In this document: positions 9,421-18,213 of the stretch, one piece after another
Layout: every line of letters starts with the position of its first letter
Position numbering within the stretch: position 1 is the stretch's first letter
Source: Sphingobacterium sp. UBA7855
GTDB lineage: Bacteria; Bacteroidota; Bacteroidia; Sphingobacteriales; Sphingobacteriaceae
Direction of reading: 5' to 3'
Assembly (NCBI GenBank): GCA_002500745.1
Contig: DLST01000020.1
Coordinates: 305,210-369,209 of the forward strand
Length of the DNA stretch: 64,000 nt
The notes under the pieces: model-generated
Seen by the model: the letters and a program-made list of their open reading frames with translations, nothing else
What the model was told of the DNA's origin: nothing
Databases searched by the model: none
Translations under genes and position numbers: made by a program

Positions 9421-10359
9421 ATGCTTTTCCAATTTACGCTAAAAAAGAATAAAAATAACGCCATCCTGCTAGGAACTTTAGCAGCGCTTTTCTTTGCCAC
9501 TACTTTTGTTCTCAATCGCATTATGGCAGTGTCTGGCGGAGGCTGGCAATGGACGGCCTCCTTACGATTTATTTGGATGTTACCCATATTGTTCATTATC
9601 GTCGCTATAAGGGGAAATCTCAGCAGCTTACTGAAAGAAATAAAATCAAATTTAGTACAATGGTGGCTTTGGAGTACGATTGGTTTCGGTTTGTTTTATG
9701 CAACCCTAACCTTTGGTGCCAATTATGGCCCCTCCTGGCTTGTAGCGAGTACCTTCGAGTTTACTATCATTGCAGGTATGTTCATTGGTCCGTTAATCGA
9801 GAAGAAGGGATACCGAAACGGGATATCAAAAGCTTCCCTCCTGTTTTCTATTATTATTTTTATCGGCATCCTCCTAATGCAAATTGCAGAAGCTCAATCC
9901 ACTTCGCTAAATACCATGCTATTAGGAACAATTCCAGTATTAGTTGGTGCAGTCGCCTACCCTTTAGGCAACCGTAAGATGATGAAAATATCAGGGAATA
10001 GACTTGATGCTTTTCAGCGTACGTTAGGCATGACAATCTGTAGCATGCCTTTTTGGATTGTACTTAGTCTATTTGGCTATTTGGAAAATGGATTACCAAC
10101 AGATAGTCAGCTTTTGCAAACCTTCCTTGTGGCGCTATGTTCGGGTGTGATAGCGACACTTTTATTTTTTACAGCGACCGATCTTGTCCATCACGACCAT
10201 AAGGTACTTGCTGCCGTAGAAGCCACACAGGCGATGGAAGTTATTTTTACTTTGATTGGCGAAGTCCTTCTTTTACATGCAGCGCTTCCAAATGGCTTTT
10301 CATCGATTGGGATCGTCCTGGTGGTTATGGGGATGATCCTACATAGCCGATCGGCCTGA
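9421..10359 (+). CDS. DMT-superfamily multidrug-efflux-like transporter (EmrE-like, 10 helices)
   Basis: The 312-residue integral membrane protein has about ten hydrophobic helices in two related halves. It resembles the family annotated as multidrug resistance efflux transporter (Pfam EmrE, PF13536): LLGTLAALFFATTFVLNR in the first helix, GGGWQWTASLRF after it, and a C-terminal half with FTATDLVHHDHKVLAAVEATQAMEVIFTLIGE. It probably exports metabolites or drugs; the substrate cannot be read from sequence. The ATG at 9421 is the first in frame and gives a normal length. It is convergent with the ABC exporter, only 9 bp away, with no obvious hairpin between. Confidence 0.82.
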   Translation: MLFQFTLKKNKNNAILLGTLAALFFATTFVLNRIMAVSGGGWQWTASLRFIWMLPILFIIVAIRGNLSSLLKEIKSNLVQWWLWSTIGFGLFYATLTFGANYGPSWLVASTFEFTIIAGMFIGPLIEKKGYRNGISKASLLFSIIIFIGILLMQIAEAQSTSLNTMLLGTIPVLVGAVAYPLGNRKMMKISGNRLDAFQRTLGMTICSMPFWIVLSLFGYLENGLPTDSQLLQTFLVALCSGVIATLLFFTATDLVHHDHKVLAAVEATQAMEVIFTLIGEVLLLHAALPNGFSSIGIVLVVMGMILHSRSA

Positions 10360-10368
10360 CCTTAGTTT

Positions 10369-12159
10369 TTATCGTTCGTCAGCCTGTAATGTCTTACTTA
10401 TTTTACTCAGATTCAAACTATTGGCCATCGCAGAAAAAATAGCGTGATATGTGCCTTTATGCGCATAAAGATCCTCATGTTTGCCCTTTTCGGCGACGCG
10501 ACCTTTTTCCATTACAACAATTGCATTGGAATCAATGATCTGAGAGATACTATGAGAGACAATGATTACTGTACGATCCTTCTTTATGGCGTCTAGGCTA
10601 TTCTTGATCTGCTCGGTAGCAATAGCATCCAAATTAGCCGTTGGTTCGTCCAAAAAGATAATCGGAGGATTTTTTAGGAACAGCCGTGCGATGGCTATAC
10701 GTTGCTGTTGACCACCGGATAAAGATTGCGCATCTGAATCATAACCTTTTGGAAGCTCCATGATCTGTTGATGAATATAGGCTTTCTTAGCGGCTTCCAT
10801 TATCTCATCTTTGGAGCTCCCAATTTTTCCATATTCAATATTCTCCAAAATCGTTCCTTTAAAAATGTGATTTTTTTGCAATACCATTCCGATTTGTTGA
10901 CGTAGATAGGTGGTATCATATTTCGCCAAATCCACGCCATCTAAGAAAATCTGTCCTTCAGCAGGTTCGTAAAATTTATCCAATAAATTGATAATCGTAC
11001 TCTTCCCGGCTCCACTTAAACCGACCAAAGCTGTTATTTCATTCGGTTTGATATCGAAACTGACATCTTTCAAAGCAACGGTACCGTTTGGATACTCAAA
11101 AAACACATTCCTAAGTTCCAAATGCCCTTTGATCTGCGCAGGGATATAATCACCTTTAGATTCAATCTGCTCATCGGACTCTAGGATCTCAAAAAAAGAC
11201 TCCGAATAGATCAATGCATCATTGACCTCGTCGTAAATACGATGAAGTTGTCGTATTGGCGCAGAAACATTGTTAAACAACATAATATGAAACATGATTG
11301 CCCCAATGGTAATCTGCCCCGAAAGTACTAAATACGATGTTAAAACAATAATAATAACGACTGCAATCTGTTCGACAAAATTCTTAATGCTATCGTATAG
11401 AAAACTGGTTTTCCGAGTTGCCATTTGATTTTCAGTCATCTCGTATTGGATCGTCTCATGCCGCTTGGCCTCTTCTGGTTCGCGAACGAATGATTTGATC
11501 ACTAGTATGGAATCGATCAAACTAATAATCCGATTATTTTTGGATTCCCGATACTTCCGCATTTGCCGTCTAAATCCGGTCAGCTTTGAGGCCTGGGTTT
11601 GCCCAATGTACAGGTATAAGGGAATAACAGCAACCCCAATCAAACCTACATATACGTTCGCGTAAAACATACAGATAAGCGCAATAATTGCATTTGCAAA
11701 TAACGGTAAGATATCAATAAAAAAATTCTGTACCAACCGCGTCAATGAACTGATCCCCGCGTCTATCCGAGTGGCCAATTTCCCGCTTTCGTTATCTGAA
11801 GATGTGTAAAATGCTAATTTATACGTCAAGATCCGATCGACAATAGATTGAGAAAAATCCCTTGCAATATAAATACGAAGTTTCTCACCATAAAATTTCT
11901 GACCAAACTGTACGATCGCGTAGATGATCTCTTTAGCCAGCAGAATGATACTGATCATTCCAACGATATACATGCCCTTAGAAAGAGGCTCTTTGGCGAC
12001 CATCAAATCGTTAATGCGATCGACGGTATAGCGCAAGATAAAAGCATTGATTTGCGCTGCAAAAGATCCCACGATAGTCAAGAGTAACGTGTAAAAAATC
12101 AATCGCCGGTAAGGTTTGGCAAATGGTACAATTTTTTTAAGCAATTGGGATATAGTCAT
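10369..12159 (-). CDS. ABC exporter, fused permease and ATPase
   Basis: The 596-residue protein has six N-terminal transmembrane helices (about residues 15-310) and a C-terminal nucleotide-binding domain. The ATPase motifs are intact: Walker A GLSGAGKST near 379-387, Q-loop GMVLQ, signature LSGGQQQR, Walker B IIFLDEPTANLD and switch His in VSHS. This is the MsbA/LmrA-type half-transporter, which works as a dimer to export lipids, drugs or peptides. No partner half-transporter is adjacent, so a homodimer is likely. The substrate is unknown. The ATG at 12159 fits the usual start just ahead of the first helix. Confidence 0.9.
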   Translation of the reverse strand: MTISQLLKKIVPFAKPYRRLIFYTLLLTIVGSFAAQINAFILRYTVDRINDLMVAKEPLSKGMYIVGMISIILLAKEIIYAIVQFGQKFYGEKLRIYIARDFSQSIVDRILTYKLAFYTSSDNESGKLATRIDAGISSLTRLVQNFFIDILPLFANAIIALICMFYANVYVGLIGVAVIPLYLYIGQTQASKLTGFRRQMRKYRESKNNRIISLIDSILVIKSFVREPEEAKRHETIQYEMTENQMATRKTSFLYDSIKNFVEQIAVVIIIVLTSYLVLSGQITIGAIMFHIMLFNNVSAPIRQLHRIYDEVNDALIYSESFFEILESDEQIESKGDYIPAQIKGHLELRNVFFEYPNGTVALKDVSFDIKPNEITALVGLSGAGKSTIINLLDKFYEPAEGQIFLDGVDLAKYDTTYLRQQIGMVLQKNHIFKGTILENIEYGKIGSSKDEIMEAAKKAYIHQQIMELPKGYDSDAQSLSGGQQQRIAIARLFLKNPPIIFLDEPTANLDAIATEQIKNSLDAIKKDRTVIIVSHSISQIIDSNAIVVMEKGRVAEKGKHEDLYAHKGTYHAIFSAMANSLNLSKISKTLQADER

Positions 12160-12330
12160 CGAACTTTGATTTATTACGAAGAAAACAAAAGATCTTTGGG
12201 CATTGTTTAAATCTAATCATAAAAACCATTTTAGGGCTTCAAAAGGTAACATATACCAAGAAAAAAAAGCTGTGTTAAAAGCCTATCTCATCAATTTGAT
12301 GAAAATAACTTTTTAAGTTTTAGCTGACAT

Positions 12331-12365
12331 AAAAAAAGACCAAATTCTAGCTGATTTTGGTCTTT
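12331..12365 (-). terminator. Terminator of the S1/P1 nuclease gene
   Basis: AAAGACCAAA (12335-12344) pairs with TTTGGTCTTT (12356-12365) around 11 nt. Read on the minus strand, the stem is followed by seven T. It lies about 110 bp past the nuclease stop. The rest of the 313-bp gap 12160-12472 shows no other structure or ORF that I can support. Confidence 0.75.
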
Positions 12366-12472
12366 CTTTGGGAATTAATCCGTTAAAGCTGTGGCACTAA
12401 GTCAATTCTGATTTCTACTCGCAATTTTGTGTACAATACAGTCTTTTTTCTATAATATTGATAAGTTATATC

Positions 12473-13267
12473 TTAGCCAAAGATCCGATTCAAGACTTTA
12501 GCCAAGCGTAAGCCACCTTTCAACATACATTGTTCCATCACATCTTTATTTTGATAAACATACGAATAGGATAAATTGGCATTATTTGCTACGTCAGCAT
12601 AAATTTTTTCCGCTAATTGGTTGGATTCATAGAGCCAATTTGAAAGTTCTCCAGCCGCCAATTGTTTGTTTCGCTCTTTACTATTTACATCGATCACTGT
12701 TGCGTACTCTGTATAGCTATATTTTTCGTTATCCACTAAATCACTATCCCACACACGGTGGATATTCGATTTTTTACCGAACCAGCTTACTTCAATCTTA
12801 TTCCCCCCCTGATCTTCAGCACGGCTTACATGCATGGGTTGATGCGCATCCCCTAAGATATGGATCAAAAAATAAAGATTTTGCTTCTGTTGATCCATAG
12901 CGATAGTCTTATCAGCAAAAGATTGTTCGATACGGATAGCGGTCTTATACAAATTTTCATCGGCAGAATTTTCAAGCCCCAACTGAAACTCTGCCCAAGG
13001 TAAATTGGAATTTAAGTTGATAAAATGTGAATTGCCTAATTTTTTAAATTCGGGATTAGGATCCGACTTAATGAAGTCACCCCAATTGGCCCAATAGGCG
13101 AGCTTTTGCTGACCAATAATTTTTTCGATATTCTTTTTCGCTTTTTTAGTCAAATGACGTTCTGCAATTTCAGCAACCACACGGTGTCCGATCGTTCCCC
13201 ATGCAAATACCGATGAAAGCTGAAAACATAACGTCATCGCGAGTAAACCCTTAATAATATTTCTCAT
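12473..13267 (-). CDS. Secreted S1/P1-type zinc nuclease
   Basis: The 264-residue protein has a signal peptide whose predicted cleavage (SVFA/W) leaves Trp23 as the first mature residue. In S1/P1 nucleases that N-terminal Trp is itself a zinc ligand. The other ligands are visible: GHR (His28), the Asp in ANWGDF, the His in NSHFINL, the His/Asp/His set in LIHILGDAHQPMHVS, and WDSDLV. All three zinc sites therefore look complete. The enzyme would degrade single-stranded nucleic acid or 3'-nucleotides outside the cytoplasm, probably for phosphate or nucleoside scavenging. It is a single gene with its own terminator. Confidence 0.93.
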   Translation of the reverse strand: MRNIIKGLLAMTLCFQLSSVFAWGTIGHRVVAEIAERHLTKKAKKNIEKIIGQQKLAYWANWGDFIKSDPNPEFKKLGNSHFINLNSNLPWAEFQLGLENSADENLYKTAIRIEQSFADKTIAMDQQKQNLYFLIHILGDAHQPMHVSRAEDQGGNKIEVSWFGKKSNIHRVWDSDLVDNEKYSYTEYATVIDVNSKERNKQLAAGELSNWLYESNQLAEKIYADVANNANLSYSYVYQNKDVMEQCMLKGGLRLAKVLNRIFG

Positions 13268-13390
13268 TGAATAGTTGTTTTAAATGATGCTGTTTTTCCG
13301 TCTCAAATCAACTTCCAGCGTAATTTAGCCGGTTTTAAACATGTTGATTTGATTTTGTATCAAACCCATCTTTGTATAGTTAAATTAAAA

Positions 13391-13852
13391 TTATTTAAAT
13401 AAATCAAACGAATATTTTGCGGACGACCAAAATTCATCCAGCGCAATCATTCGGGGCTTAAAAAATGAAATAAGTTCGGCCCAATCCGCCTCTCTAAAAA
13501 TACTATGCCCTTGCATAATGGTATAAATCTGACAAATTGGCTTTCCATATTCATCTCTTCCATCCATCTCCCAAATCCACTCTTCGCCAAGCAGATCATG
13601 CAGTAAAGCTCTAAACTGAAGAAACTGCTCAGCCATCAACGCCCTGATACCTGCATCCGGCTGCGACCATTGTATCGCGATTTTCGCTTCACTTTTATCA
13701 GCATCCATTTTAAAATACAAATGCTTTACACCTGTTTTGTAATTAATCCAATTTGCTTTTTCTCCATCCGCAGATAAATGTAATGCCATAAACTGACCAA
13801 ACTTCGTCCAGAACGAATGTTTTAATTGTTTTATCTCTTCCCTTGAATACAC
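13391..13852 (-). CDS. DUF4268 domain protein
   Basis: The 153-residue protein matches the short, stand-alone DUF4268 form that I know from Bacteroidota: YSREEIKQLKHSFWTKFGQFM, INYKTGVKHLYFKMDAD, GEEWIWEMDGRDEYGK, and SFFKPRMIALDEFWS near the end. Its function is unknown; in other bacteria the domain occurs in or near nuclease-like proteins. The start is GTG at 13852, because the family begins M-Y-S-R-E-E and the preceding TTG would add one residue. It is cytosolic, with no signal peptide. Confidence 0.82.
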   Translation of the reverse strand: MYSREEIKQLKHSFWTKFGQFMALHLSADGEKANWINYKTGVKHLYFKMDADKSEAKIAIQWSQPDAGIRALMAEQFLQFRALLHDLLGEEWIWEMDGRDEYGKPICQIYTIMQGHSIFREADWAELISFFKPRMIALDEFWSSAKYSFDLFK

Positions 13853-13872
13853 CAATACAATTTTTAAGTCAA

Positions 13873-13880
13873 CAAAATTA
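13873..13880 (-). promoter_or_regulatory. -7 box for the DUF4268 gene
   Basis: On the minus strand this reads TAATTTTG, an exact TAnnTTTG match. It implies a start of transcription about 15 bp before the GTG at 13852. A -33 TTG is not evident. Confidence 0.45.
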
Positions 13881-13955
13881 ATAAAATAGCCTGGCTTCTC
13901 TAAACCTTATTGGTATTAAAATTGTTGTTTTATTAACAAATAATTTCGAAAAAAA

Positions 13956-14492
13956 ATGAATATGGATAAGAAAAAATCACTCCTGCTTTTGGCCACGGTA
14001 GCACTAGGAACAGTAGCATACAATGCTCTTAAACCTGTCATTTCGCGGCCGGATGTTGTCGATCCATTCGATTTGGATAAATATCTCGGAAAGTGGTATG
14101 AAATAGCAAGGCTTGACTTTCGCTGGGAAACTGGCTTAAGTAAGGTCTCCGCCGAATATAGTATGAATAAAAATGGTACGATCCGCGTAAATAATCAGGG
14201 GTATAGCGAAGAGAAAGGACGATGGAGACAATCTATTGGAAAAGCCAAATTTGTTAACAGTCCGAATGAAGGAGCACTTAAGGTGTCGTTCTTTGGCCCA
14301 TTTTATAGTGGCTATAACGTTGTCAAAATAACATCGGATTACAAATATGCGCTTATCTTTGGAGAAAATCTCGACTATATGTGGATTTTAGGCAGGGATT
14401 TAGATATTCCAGCTAAAATTAGAAATCAGTTTCTAACCTATGCTCTTCAATGTGGCTATAAGACAGGTGATCTTGTATGGACAAAACATTAA
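13956..14492 (+). CDS. Bacterial lipocalin (Blc-like)
   Basis: The 178-residue protein has an N-terminal hydrophobic helix (about residues 6-22) and then a lipocalin fold. The signature GxWYEIARLD (LGKWYEIARLD), SAEYSMNKNGTI, GALKVSFFGPFYSGYNVV and ALIFGENLDYMWILGRD match Blc, an outer-membrane lipocalin that binds fatty acids and lysophospholipids under envelope stress. Unlike E. coli Blc it has no lipobox cysteine, so it is probably anchored by its uncleaved helix. ATG 13956 or ATG 13962 could be used. The TAA stop overlaps the stop of the convergent small gene in a shared TTAA. Confidence 0.88.
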   Translation: MNMDKKKSLLLLATVALGTVAYNALKPVISRPDVVDPFDLDKYLGKWYEIARLDFRWETGLSKVSAEYSMNKNGTIRVNNQGYSEEKGRWRQSIGKAKFVNSPNEGALKVSFFGPFYSGYNVVKITSDYKYALIFGENLDYMWILGRDLDIPAKIRNQFLTYALQCGYKTGDLVWTKH

Positions 14493-14794
14493 TTGAAAAT
14501 CGGAGTGAGCAACTGGTAGTTTAATGTTGCGTCTTGTGCAATCACGTCCGCAATTTCTTGAAGGTCTTTATCGCTTATGACATTTCTGATACCTGCGTTA
14601 TAAAGAGTAGCCAAAAACAACGCTGCCTCATGCTTTTCACTTATTGTCAGAATAGAACTCCCGACGTAGAAATTTAATGCCGATACCGCATATTCACCAA
14701 ACAGATTGAATCCAAAATCTCCGCCTGTCTGTATGCAATAACGCATCATTTTTTCAAAATCAGAACGCAATGTTTCTTTGGTATCCGTGCTCAT
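14489..14794 (-). CDS. Small hypothetical protein
   Basis: The 101-residue cytosolic protein looks alpha-helical (RSDFEKMMRYCIQTGGDFGFNLFGEYAVSALNFY). I do not recognise the family. Its codon use is ordinary for the region, and no longer frame overlaps it except for 4 bp of the lipocalin 3' end. The ATG at 14794 follows a 64-bp gap to the amt terminator, so it has its own short upstream region. I consider it a real gene because the frame is full-length, evenly composed and correctly bounded, but no function is assigned. Confidence 0.6.
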   Translation of the reverse strand: MSTDTKETLRSDFEKMMRYCIQTGGDFGFNLFGEYAVSALNFYVGSSILTISEKHEAALFLATLYNAGIRNVISDKDLQEIADVIAQDATLNYQLLTPIFN

Positions 14795-14858
14795 ACTTTC
14801 ACTTTTAGAAATTTTTGCTTACCCACTCTAAGCCTTTATGTGACTTTGGCAAAGGTGC

Positions 14859-14908
14859 AAAAAATATCCCAAACAATACAGCTGCTAGACAGAAGATTGT
14901 TTGGGATA
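14859..14908 (-). terminator. Terminator of the ammonium transporter gene
   Basis: A perfect 13-bp inverted repeat (14865-14877 with 14896-14908) has an 18-nt loop. Read on the minus strand, it is followed by ATATTTTTT-like T-rich sequence (T6 from 14864 to 14859). It lies 30 bp past the amt stop. Confidence 0.8.
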
Positions 14909-14937
14909 AGATATAAACGGCGTTTATTTTCTCTTAA

Positions 14938-16242
14938 TTACAAGGCTTCGGCATGTTGAGTCACATCCAAACCAAGTTCTTCGTCCGTTTCTTCCACACG
15001 AAGTGGAGCAATAAGGTCAGTAATTTTTAATAAAACCAATGAGCCGACGAAAGCAAAAAATGACACGGCAAATAGAGCGACCATATGAACAAAGAATAAT
15101 TTTGTTTCGCCAAAAAACAGCCCGTTGTCTACCACCACGGGGTTGATGTTATGATGTGCAAATACACCTGTAAGCACCATACCCACCATACCGCCTACTC
15201 CGTGACAAGGGAATACATCCAATGTATCATCAATACTTGTTTTACTTCTTAGGTAAACAACAAGGTTGCTGACCAATGCGCCCACCAGACCAATAATCAT
15301 TGCGTGTGGGATGCTAACAAAGCCAGCGGCGGGAGTAATCGCTACCAGCCCAACCACAGCACCGATACATGCTCCCATTGCAGAAGGTTTCTTTCCACGG
15401 ATAATATCAACAAATATCCATGCCATAGCAGCCATAGCTGAGGCAGTAGTCGTTGTTGCAAAAGCATAAGCCGCTAAGGAATTTGCACCTCCTGCAGAAC
15501 CTGCGTTGAATCCAAACCAACCAAACCACAATAGAGCAGTACCCAAAATCACATAGCTGATACGTGCAGGATTATGGACTTGTATTTTGCGGCCTTTTAA
15601 GTAGATCGCGGCCGCTAATGCTGCCCAGCCCGCCGACATATGCACAACAGTACCACCAGCGAAATCAAGAACACCAAACTTGGCTAAAATTCCCTCAGGA
15701 TGCCAAGTTGCATGAGCCAATGGCATATAGATAAAAATGCTAAATAGAATGATAAATAGCATAAATGAATTGAAGCGAATACGTTCTGCAAAAGCACCTG
15801 TAATCAGCGCTGGCGTGATAATCGCAAATTTTAGCTGAAACATAGCGAATAAAACCAAAGGTATGGTTGGCAGTGCTCCCCATGCAACATTTCCCAATGT
15901 ACCTTTCATCATAAAAAATGTACGTGGATCGCCCACGATTCCGCCGATATCGTCTCCGAAAGCTAAACTAAAACCAACGATTACCCAAAGAATTGTCATC
16001 AAGCACATGCAGATGAAACTTTGCATCATGGTTGATATCACATTTTTTTTGCTAACCATACCACCATAAAAAAATGCAAGTCCCGGCGTCATAATCAATA
16101 CCAATGCAGAAGAAGTTAACAACCAGGCGGTGTCTCCTGTATCAAACTCTGCCTTATTCAGATCAGACAAGTCAATTGAAGGAAATACAAGTCCTAATAC
16201 TCCTAAAAGAACTAGAACAATAAGTGGAATAATTTTTTTCAT
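14938..16242 (-). CDS. amt: Ammonium transporter (Amt family)
   Basis: The 434-residue membrane protein has a cleavable signal-like N-terminus and eleven helices. Hallmarks are DTAWLLTSSALVLIMTPGLAFFYGGM, the first channel histidine in GGTVVHMSAGWAA and the second in VFPCHGVGGMVGMVLTG. These two histidines line the ammonia pore. The start is ATG 16242 (MKKIIPLIV); the frame extends 21 residues upstream, but that part is unlike Amt N-termini. No PII (GlnK) gene is adjacent, whereas amt is often next to glnK elsewhere. It is divergent from an outer-membrane porin across a very AT-rich spacer, so shared nitrogen control is plausible. Confidence 0.96.
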   Translation of the reverse strand: MKKIIPLIVLVLLGVLGLVFPSIDLSDLNKAEFDTGDTAWLLTSSALVLIMTPGLAFFYGGMVSKKNVISTMMQSFICMCLMTILWVIVGFSLAFGDDIGGIVGDPRTFFMMKGTLGNVAWGALPTIPLVLFAMFQLKFAIITPALITGAFAERIRFNSFMLFIILFSIFIYMPLAHATWHPEGILAKFGVLDFAGGTVVHMSAGWAALAAAIYLKGRKIQVHNPARISYVILGTALLWFGWFGFNAGSAGGANSLAAYAFATTTTASAMAAMAWIFVDIIRGKKPSAMGACIGAVVGLVAITPAAGFVSIPHAMIIGLVGALVSNLVVYLRSKTSIDDTLDVFPCHGVGGMVGMVLTGVFAHHNINPVVVDNGLFFGETKLFFVHMVALFAVSFFAFVGSLVLLKITDLIAPLRVEETDEELGLDVTQHAEAL

Positions 16243-16301
16243 TTGTTTAAACTGATTAGTGTTTATTAATACTTTAATAAAATTGTTGAAAAAATACAAA
16301 A

Positions 16302-16434
16302 ACAAAACAAAAACCTATTATCATTTATATTTTTATCAAATATAAAGTCTTTTTATTAAAAAAATACCATCATTATTTATTTTTTTTGATTTTTTTTACA
16401 TAATTTCACAATAACAAAAACAAAAACCATTATT
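16302..16434. repeat. AT-rich divergent control region with an imperfect direct repeat
   Basis: The 289-bp spacer between amt and the porin is almost free of G on the plus strand. Two similar stretches, ACAAAACAAAAACCTATTAT (16302-16321) and ACAAAAACAAAAACCATTAT (16414-16433), lie about 112 bp apart. They may be binding sites for a common regulator, but low sequence complexity alone could also produce them. Confidence 0.4.
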
Positions 16435-16531
16435 AATCTATAAAATTCGACTTAAAACCATGGTAAAAAGAGCAATTAGAAAATAAAAACAGCAAAAAAT
16501 CCAAACAAATCAAACTTAAACCTCCAAAAAC

Positions 16532-17584
16532 ATGAAAAAACTTCTTACAACAGTAATTTTATCTGTATTTCTTATAAACACAGCCTTATCACAAGAAGAA
16601 AACAAAGAAAAGGGAATCGAAATATCCGGTTCTGTCGACACCTATTGGAAATATGACTTCCAAAACAAACCAAATATTAACACCTATTTCACAGAAGACA
16701 ACAATTCCGTTTCCATCGGAATGGTAGATTTAGCTGTTAAAAAGAAATTTAAAAAGGCTTCATTTGTAGGCGAGTTATCTTTTGGACCTCGCGGTCAATA
16801 TCGCTCTATCATGAATGGAGACGGTCAAGCTGGTGATGATAAAAATAGCTTTCACATACAAAATCTCTATGTAGGCTACGACCTCACTGAAAAACTAAAT
16901 CTTACTGCAGGTTTTATGGGAACATTTGTAGGCTTTGAAGTGATATCTCCCACCTACAATTTTCATTATTCAACATCTTATCTTTTTGGTGCAGGACCTT
17001 TTCAAGATGCGGGACTGAAAGCAACGTACAGTTTCTCAGATAAGGTGGCGTTAATGTTCGGAATATTTAATGACTGGAACGTGTACCAAGATATGAACGG
17101 TGTGTCGCACCTAGGCTCCCAGCTAGCTTATACACCCAATGATAAAAGTAGCTTTTATCTTAATTTTCTCACAGGATCCTCAGCAGGTGGAAAAACAAAT
17201 TATAGTTCAGGAACATTGATTGACCTCGTAGCTAACTATGATTTCTCACCCAAATTTTTCCTTGGTTTAAATGCAACCAATTATAAAAAGAGAGATGGTG
17301 GAGGATATACGGGCGTCGCTCTCTATCCAAGAGTTCACTTTTCGGAAAATTTTGGATTAGGATTGCGTGAAGAGTTTTTCCAAACACATAAGGAAGAGGA
17401 AAATGGGATCCCAAGTACCAATATTCTCGCTACAACATTAACAGCAGAATACAGTTATCACGGCTTCAAATTTATACCGGAGATTAGAATTGATAAAGGA
17501 AATACAGAAAGATTCATCAAAAATGATTTAAGTCCAACGAAATCTGCCGGACAATTTTTGTTAGCCTGTGTCTACAGTTTCTAG
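16532..17584 (+). CDS. Outer-membrane beta-barrel porin
   Basis: The 350-residue protein has a signal peptide (cleavage after INTALSQ) and alternating beta strands rich in Tyr, Phe and Gly. It ends in a terminal aromatic residue (ACVYSF), the usual outer-membrane insertion signal. The start ISGSVDTYWKYDFQNKPN and the GFMGTFVGFEVISPTYNFHYS segment match the BBP2-like porins annotated as putative porins in Bacteroidota. Divergent placement next to amt suggests passage of ammonium or a nitrogen source across the outer membrane; that is inference. The gene is followed by its own terminator. Confidence 0.85.
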   Translation: MKKLLTTVILSVFLINTALSQEENKEKGIEISGSVDTYWKYDFQNKPNINTYFTEDNNSVSIGMVDLAVKKKFKKASFVGELSFGPRGQYRSIMNGDGQAGDDKNSFHIQNLYVGYDLTEKLNLTAGFMGTFVGFEVISPTYNFHYSTSYLFGAGPFQDAGLKATYSFSDKVALMFGIFNDWNVYQDMNGVSHLGSQLAYTPNDKSSFYLNFLTGSSAGGKTNYSSGTLIDLVANYDFSPKFFLGLNATNYKKRDGGGYTGVALYPRVHFSENFGLGLREEFFQTHKEEENGIPSTNILATTLTAEYSYHGFKFIPEIRIDKGNTERFIKNDLSPTKSAGQFLLACVYSF

Positions 17585-17604
17585 AAAGAATATTCAGCAA
17601 AAAT

Positions 17605-17640
17605 AAAGGAGCGGAATTCAGGTAGAACTCCGCTCTTTTA
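17605..17640. terminator. Terminator between the porin and Nudix genes
   Basis: GAGCGGAATTC (17609-17619) pairs with GAACTCCGCTC (17625-17635) with one mismatch and a 5-nt loop. TTTTATTTT follows on the plus strand and an AAATAAA run precedes it. It probably works mainly for the porin. Confidence 0.85.
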
Positions 17641-17700
17641 TTTTAGCCAGGCAGCTATACAGAAATATCAATATTTAAAGATTAAATCATTTGTTTAAAT

Positions 17701-18108
17701 TTACAATTTTCCAGAGAGCCAACGGGGAATAACAAACTCTGCCGCCAGGTGCGCTAGCTTAAAACTTGGCCAATTGTCCGGCTTGATCCAAACTACCTCT
17801 ACGAGCTCCTCATAAGCTTTAAAAGACTGAGCCACCCTCAATCTAATTAAATAAATATTACCCGCTACCAGCGTATTTGCCTCATTGACGGCATGTGCTG
17901 TATGGCTACCTAAAAATTCTAAATCCTTTTTCGGTACATCAAACCTTAGCTCTTCGCGAAGCTCACGTATCAACGTCTCCTCCTGACTCTCTCCCGGTGC
18001 TGCTTTGCCTCCTGGTAACTGGAAATAAGCGGAGTCTTTTTTCCGAACCATCAACAAATTGCCATCAGGACTGAGGATCGCCGCCGAACAAATAACAATT
18101 GTATCCAT
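17701..18108 (-). CDS. Nudix hydrolase
   Basis: The 135-residue protein carries a Nudix box beginning GGKAAPGESQEE and ending RELREELRF, which fits GX5EX7REUXEEXGU except that the last Gly is Arg. The glutamates that bind the metal are present. Nudix enzymes hydrolyse nucleoside diphosphates linked to another group. The PGG-K-x-x-x-GES form and the AYFQLPGGKA context resemble MutT/ADP-ribose-type enzymes, but the substrate is uncertain. I start it at ATG 18108; the frame reaches a TTG at 18129, but that codon overlaps the predicted -7 box. Confidence 0.85.
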   Translation of the reverse strand: MDTIVICSAAILSPDGNLLMVRKKDSAYFQLPGGKAAPGESQEETLIRELREELRFDVPKKDLEFLGSHTAHAVNEANTLVAGNIYLIRLRVAQSFKAYEELVEVVWIKPDNWPSFKLAHLAAEFVIPRWLSGKL

Positions 18109-18126
18109 ATCGTGTAATTCAAATGG

Positions 18127-18156
18127 CAAAGCTAGCGTTTTTATTGCTGATGCAAA
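18127..18156 (-). promoter_or_regulatory. Promoter of the Nudix gene
   Basis: On the minus strand TTTG (18156-18153) is separated by 18 bp from TAGCTTTG (18134-18127), a full TAnnTTTG box. Transcription would start near 18120, about 12 bp before the ATG at 18108. Confidence 0.6.
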
Positions 18157-18169
18157 ACATTTACCGCTT

Positions 18170-18213
18170 TGACCTGACTTTCATTAAGTCAGCAACTGAA
18201 TAGATTCAGGTCA
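18170..18213. repeat. Nested inverted repeats able to form a three-way junction
   Basis: The outer arms TGAC/GTCA (18170-18173 with 18210-18213) enclose two hairpins: CTGACTT/AAGTCAG (18174-18180 with 18186-18192, 5-nt loop) and CTGAA/TTCAG (18196-18200 with 18205-18209, 4-nt loop). Only CAA is unpaired at the junction. TGACCTGA and TCAGGTCA also pair as an 8-bp alternative. It sits in the divergent spacer upstream of the Nudix promoter. Confidence 0.65.

Noticed and set aside
16243..16531. AT-rich spacer considered as a DNA-unwinding element or horizontally acquired insert
   Set aside because: Both flanking genes are ordinary and complete, there are no boundary repeats or mobility genes, and AT-rich divergent spacers are common in this group.
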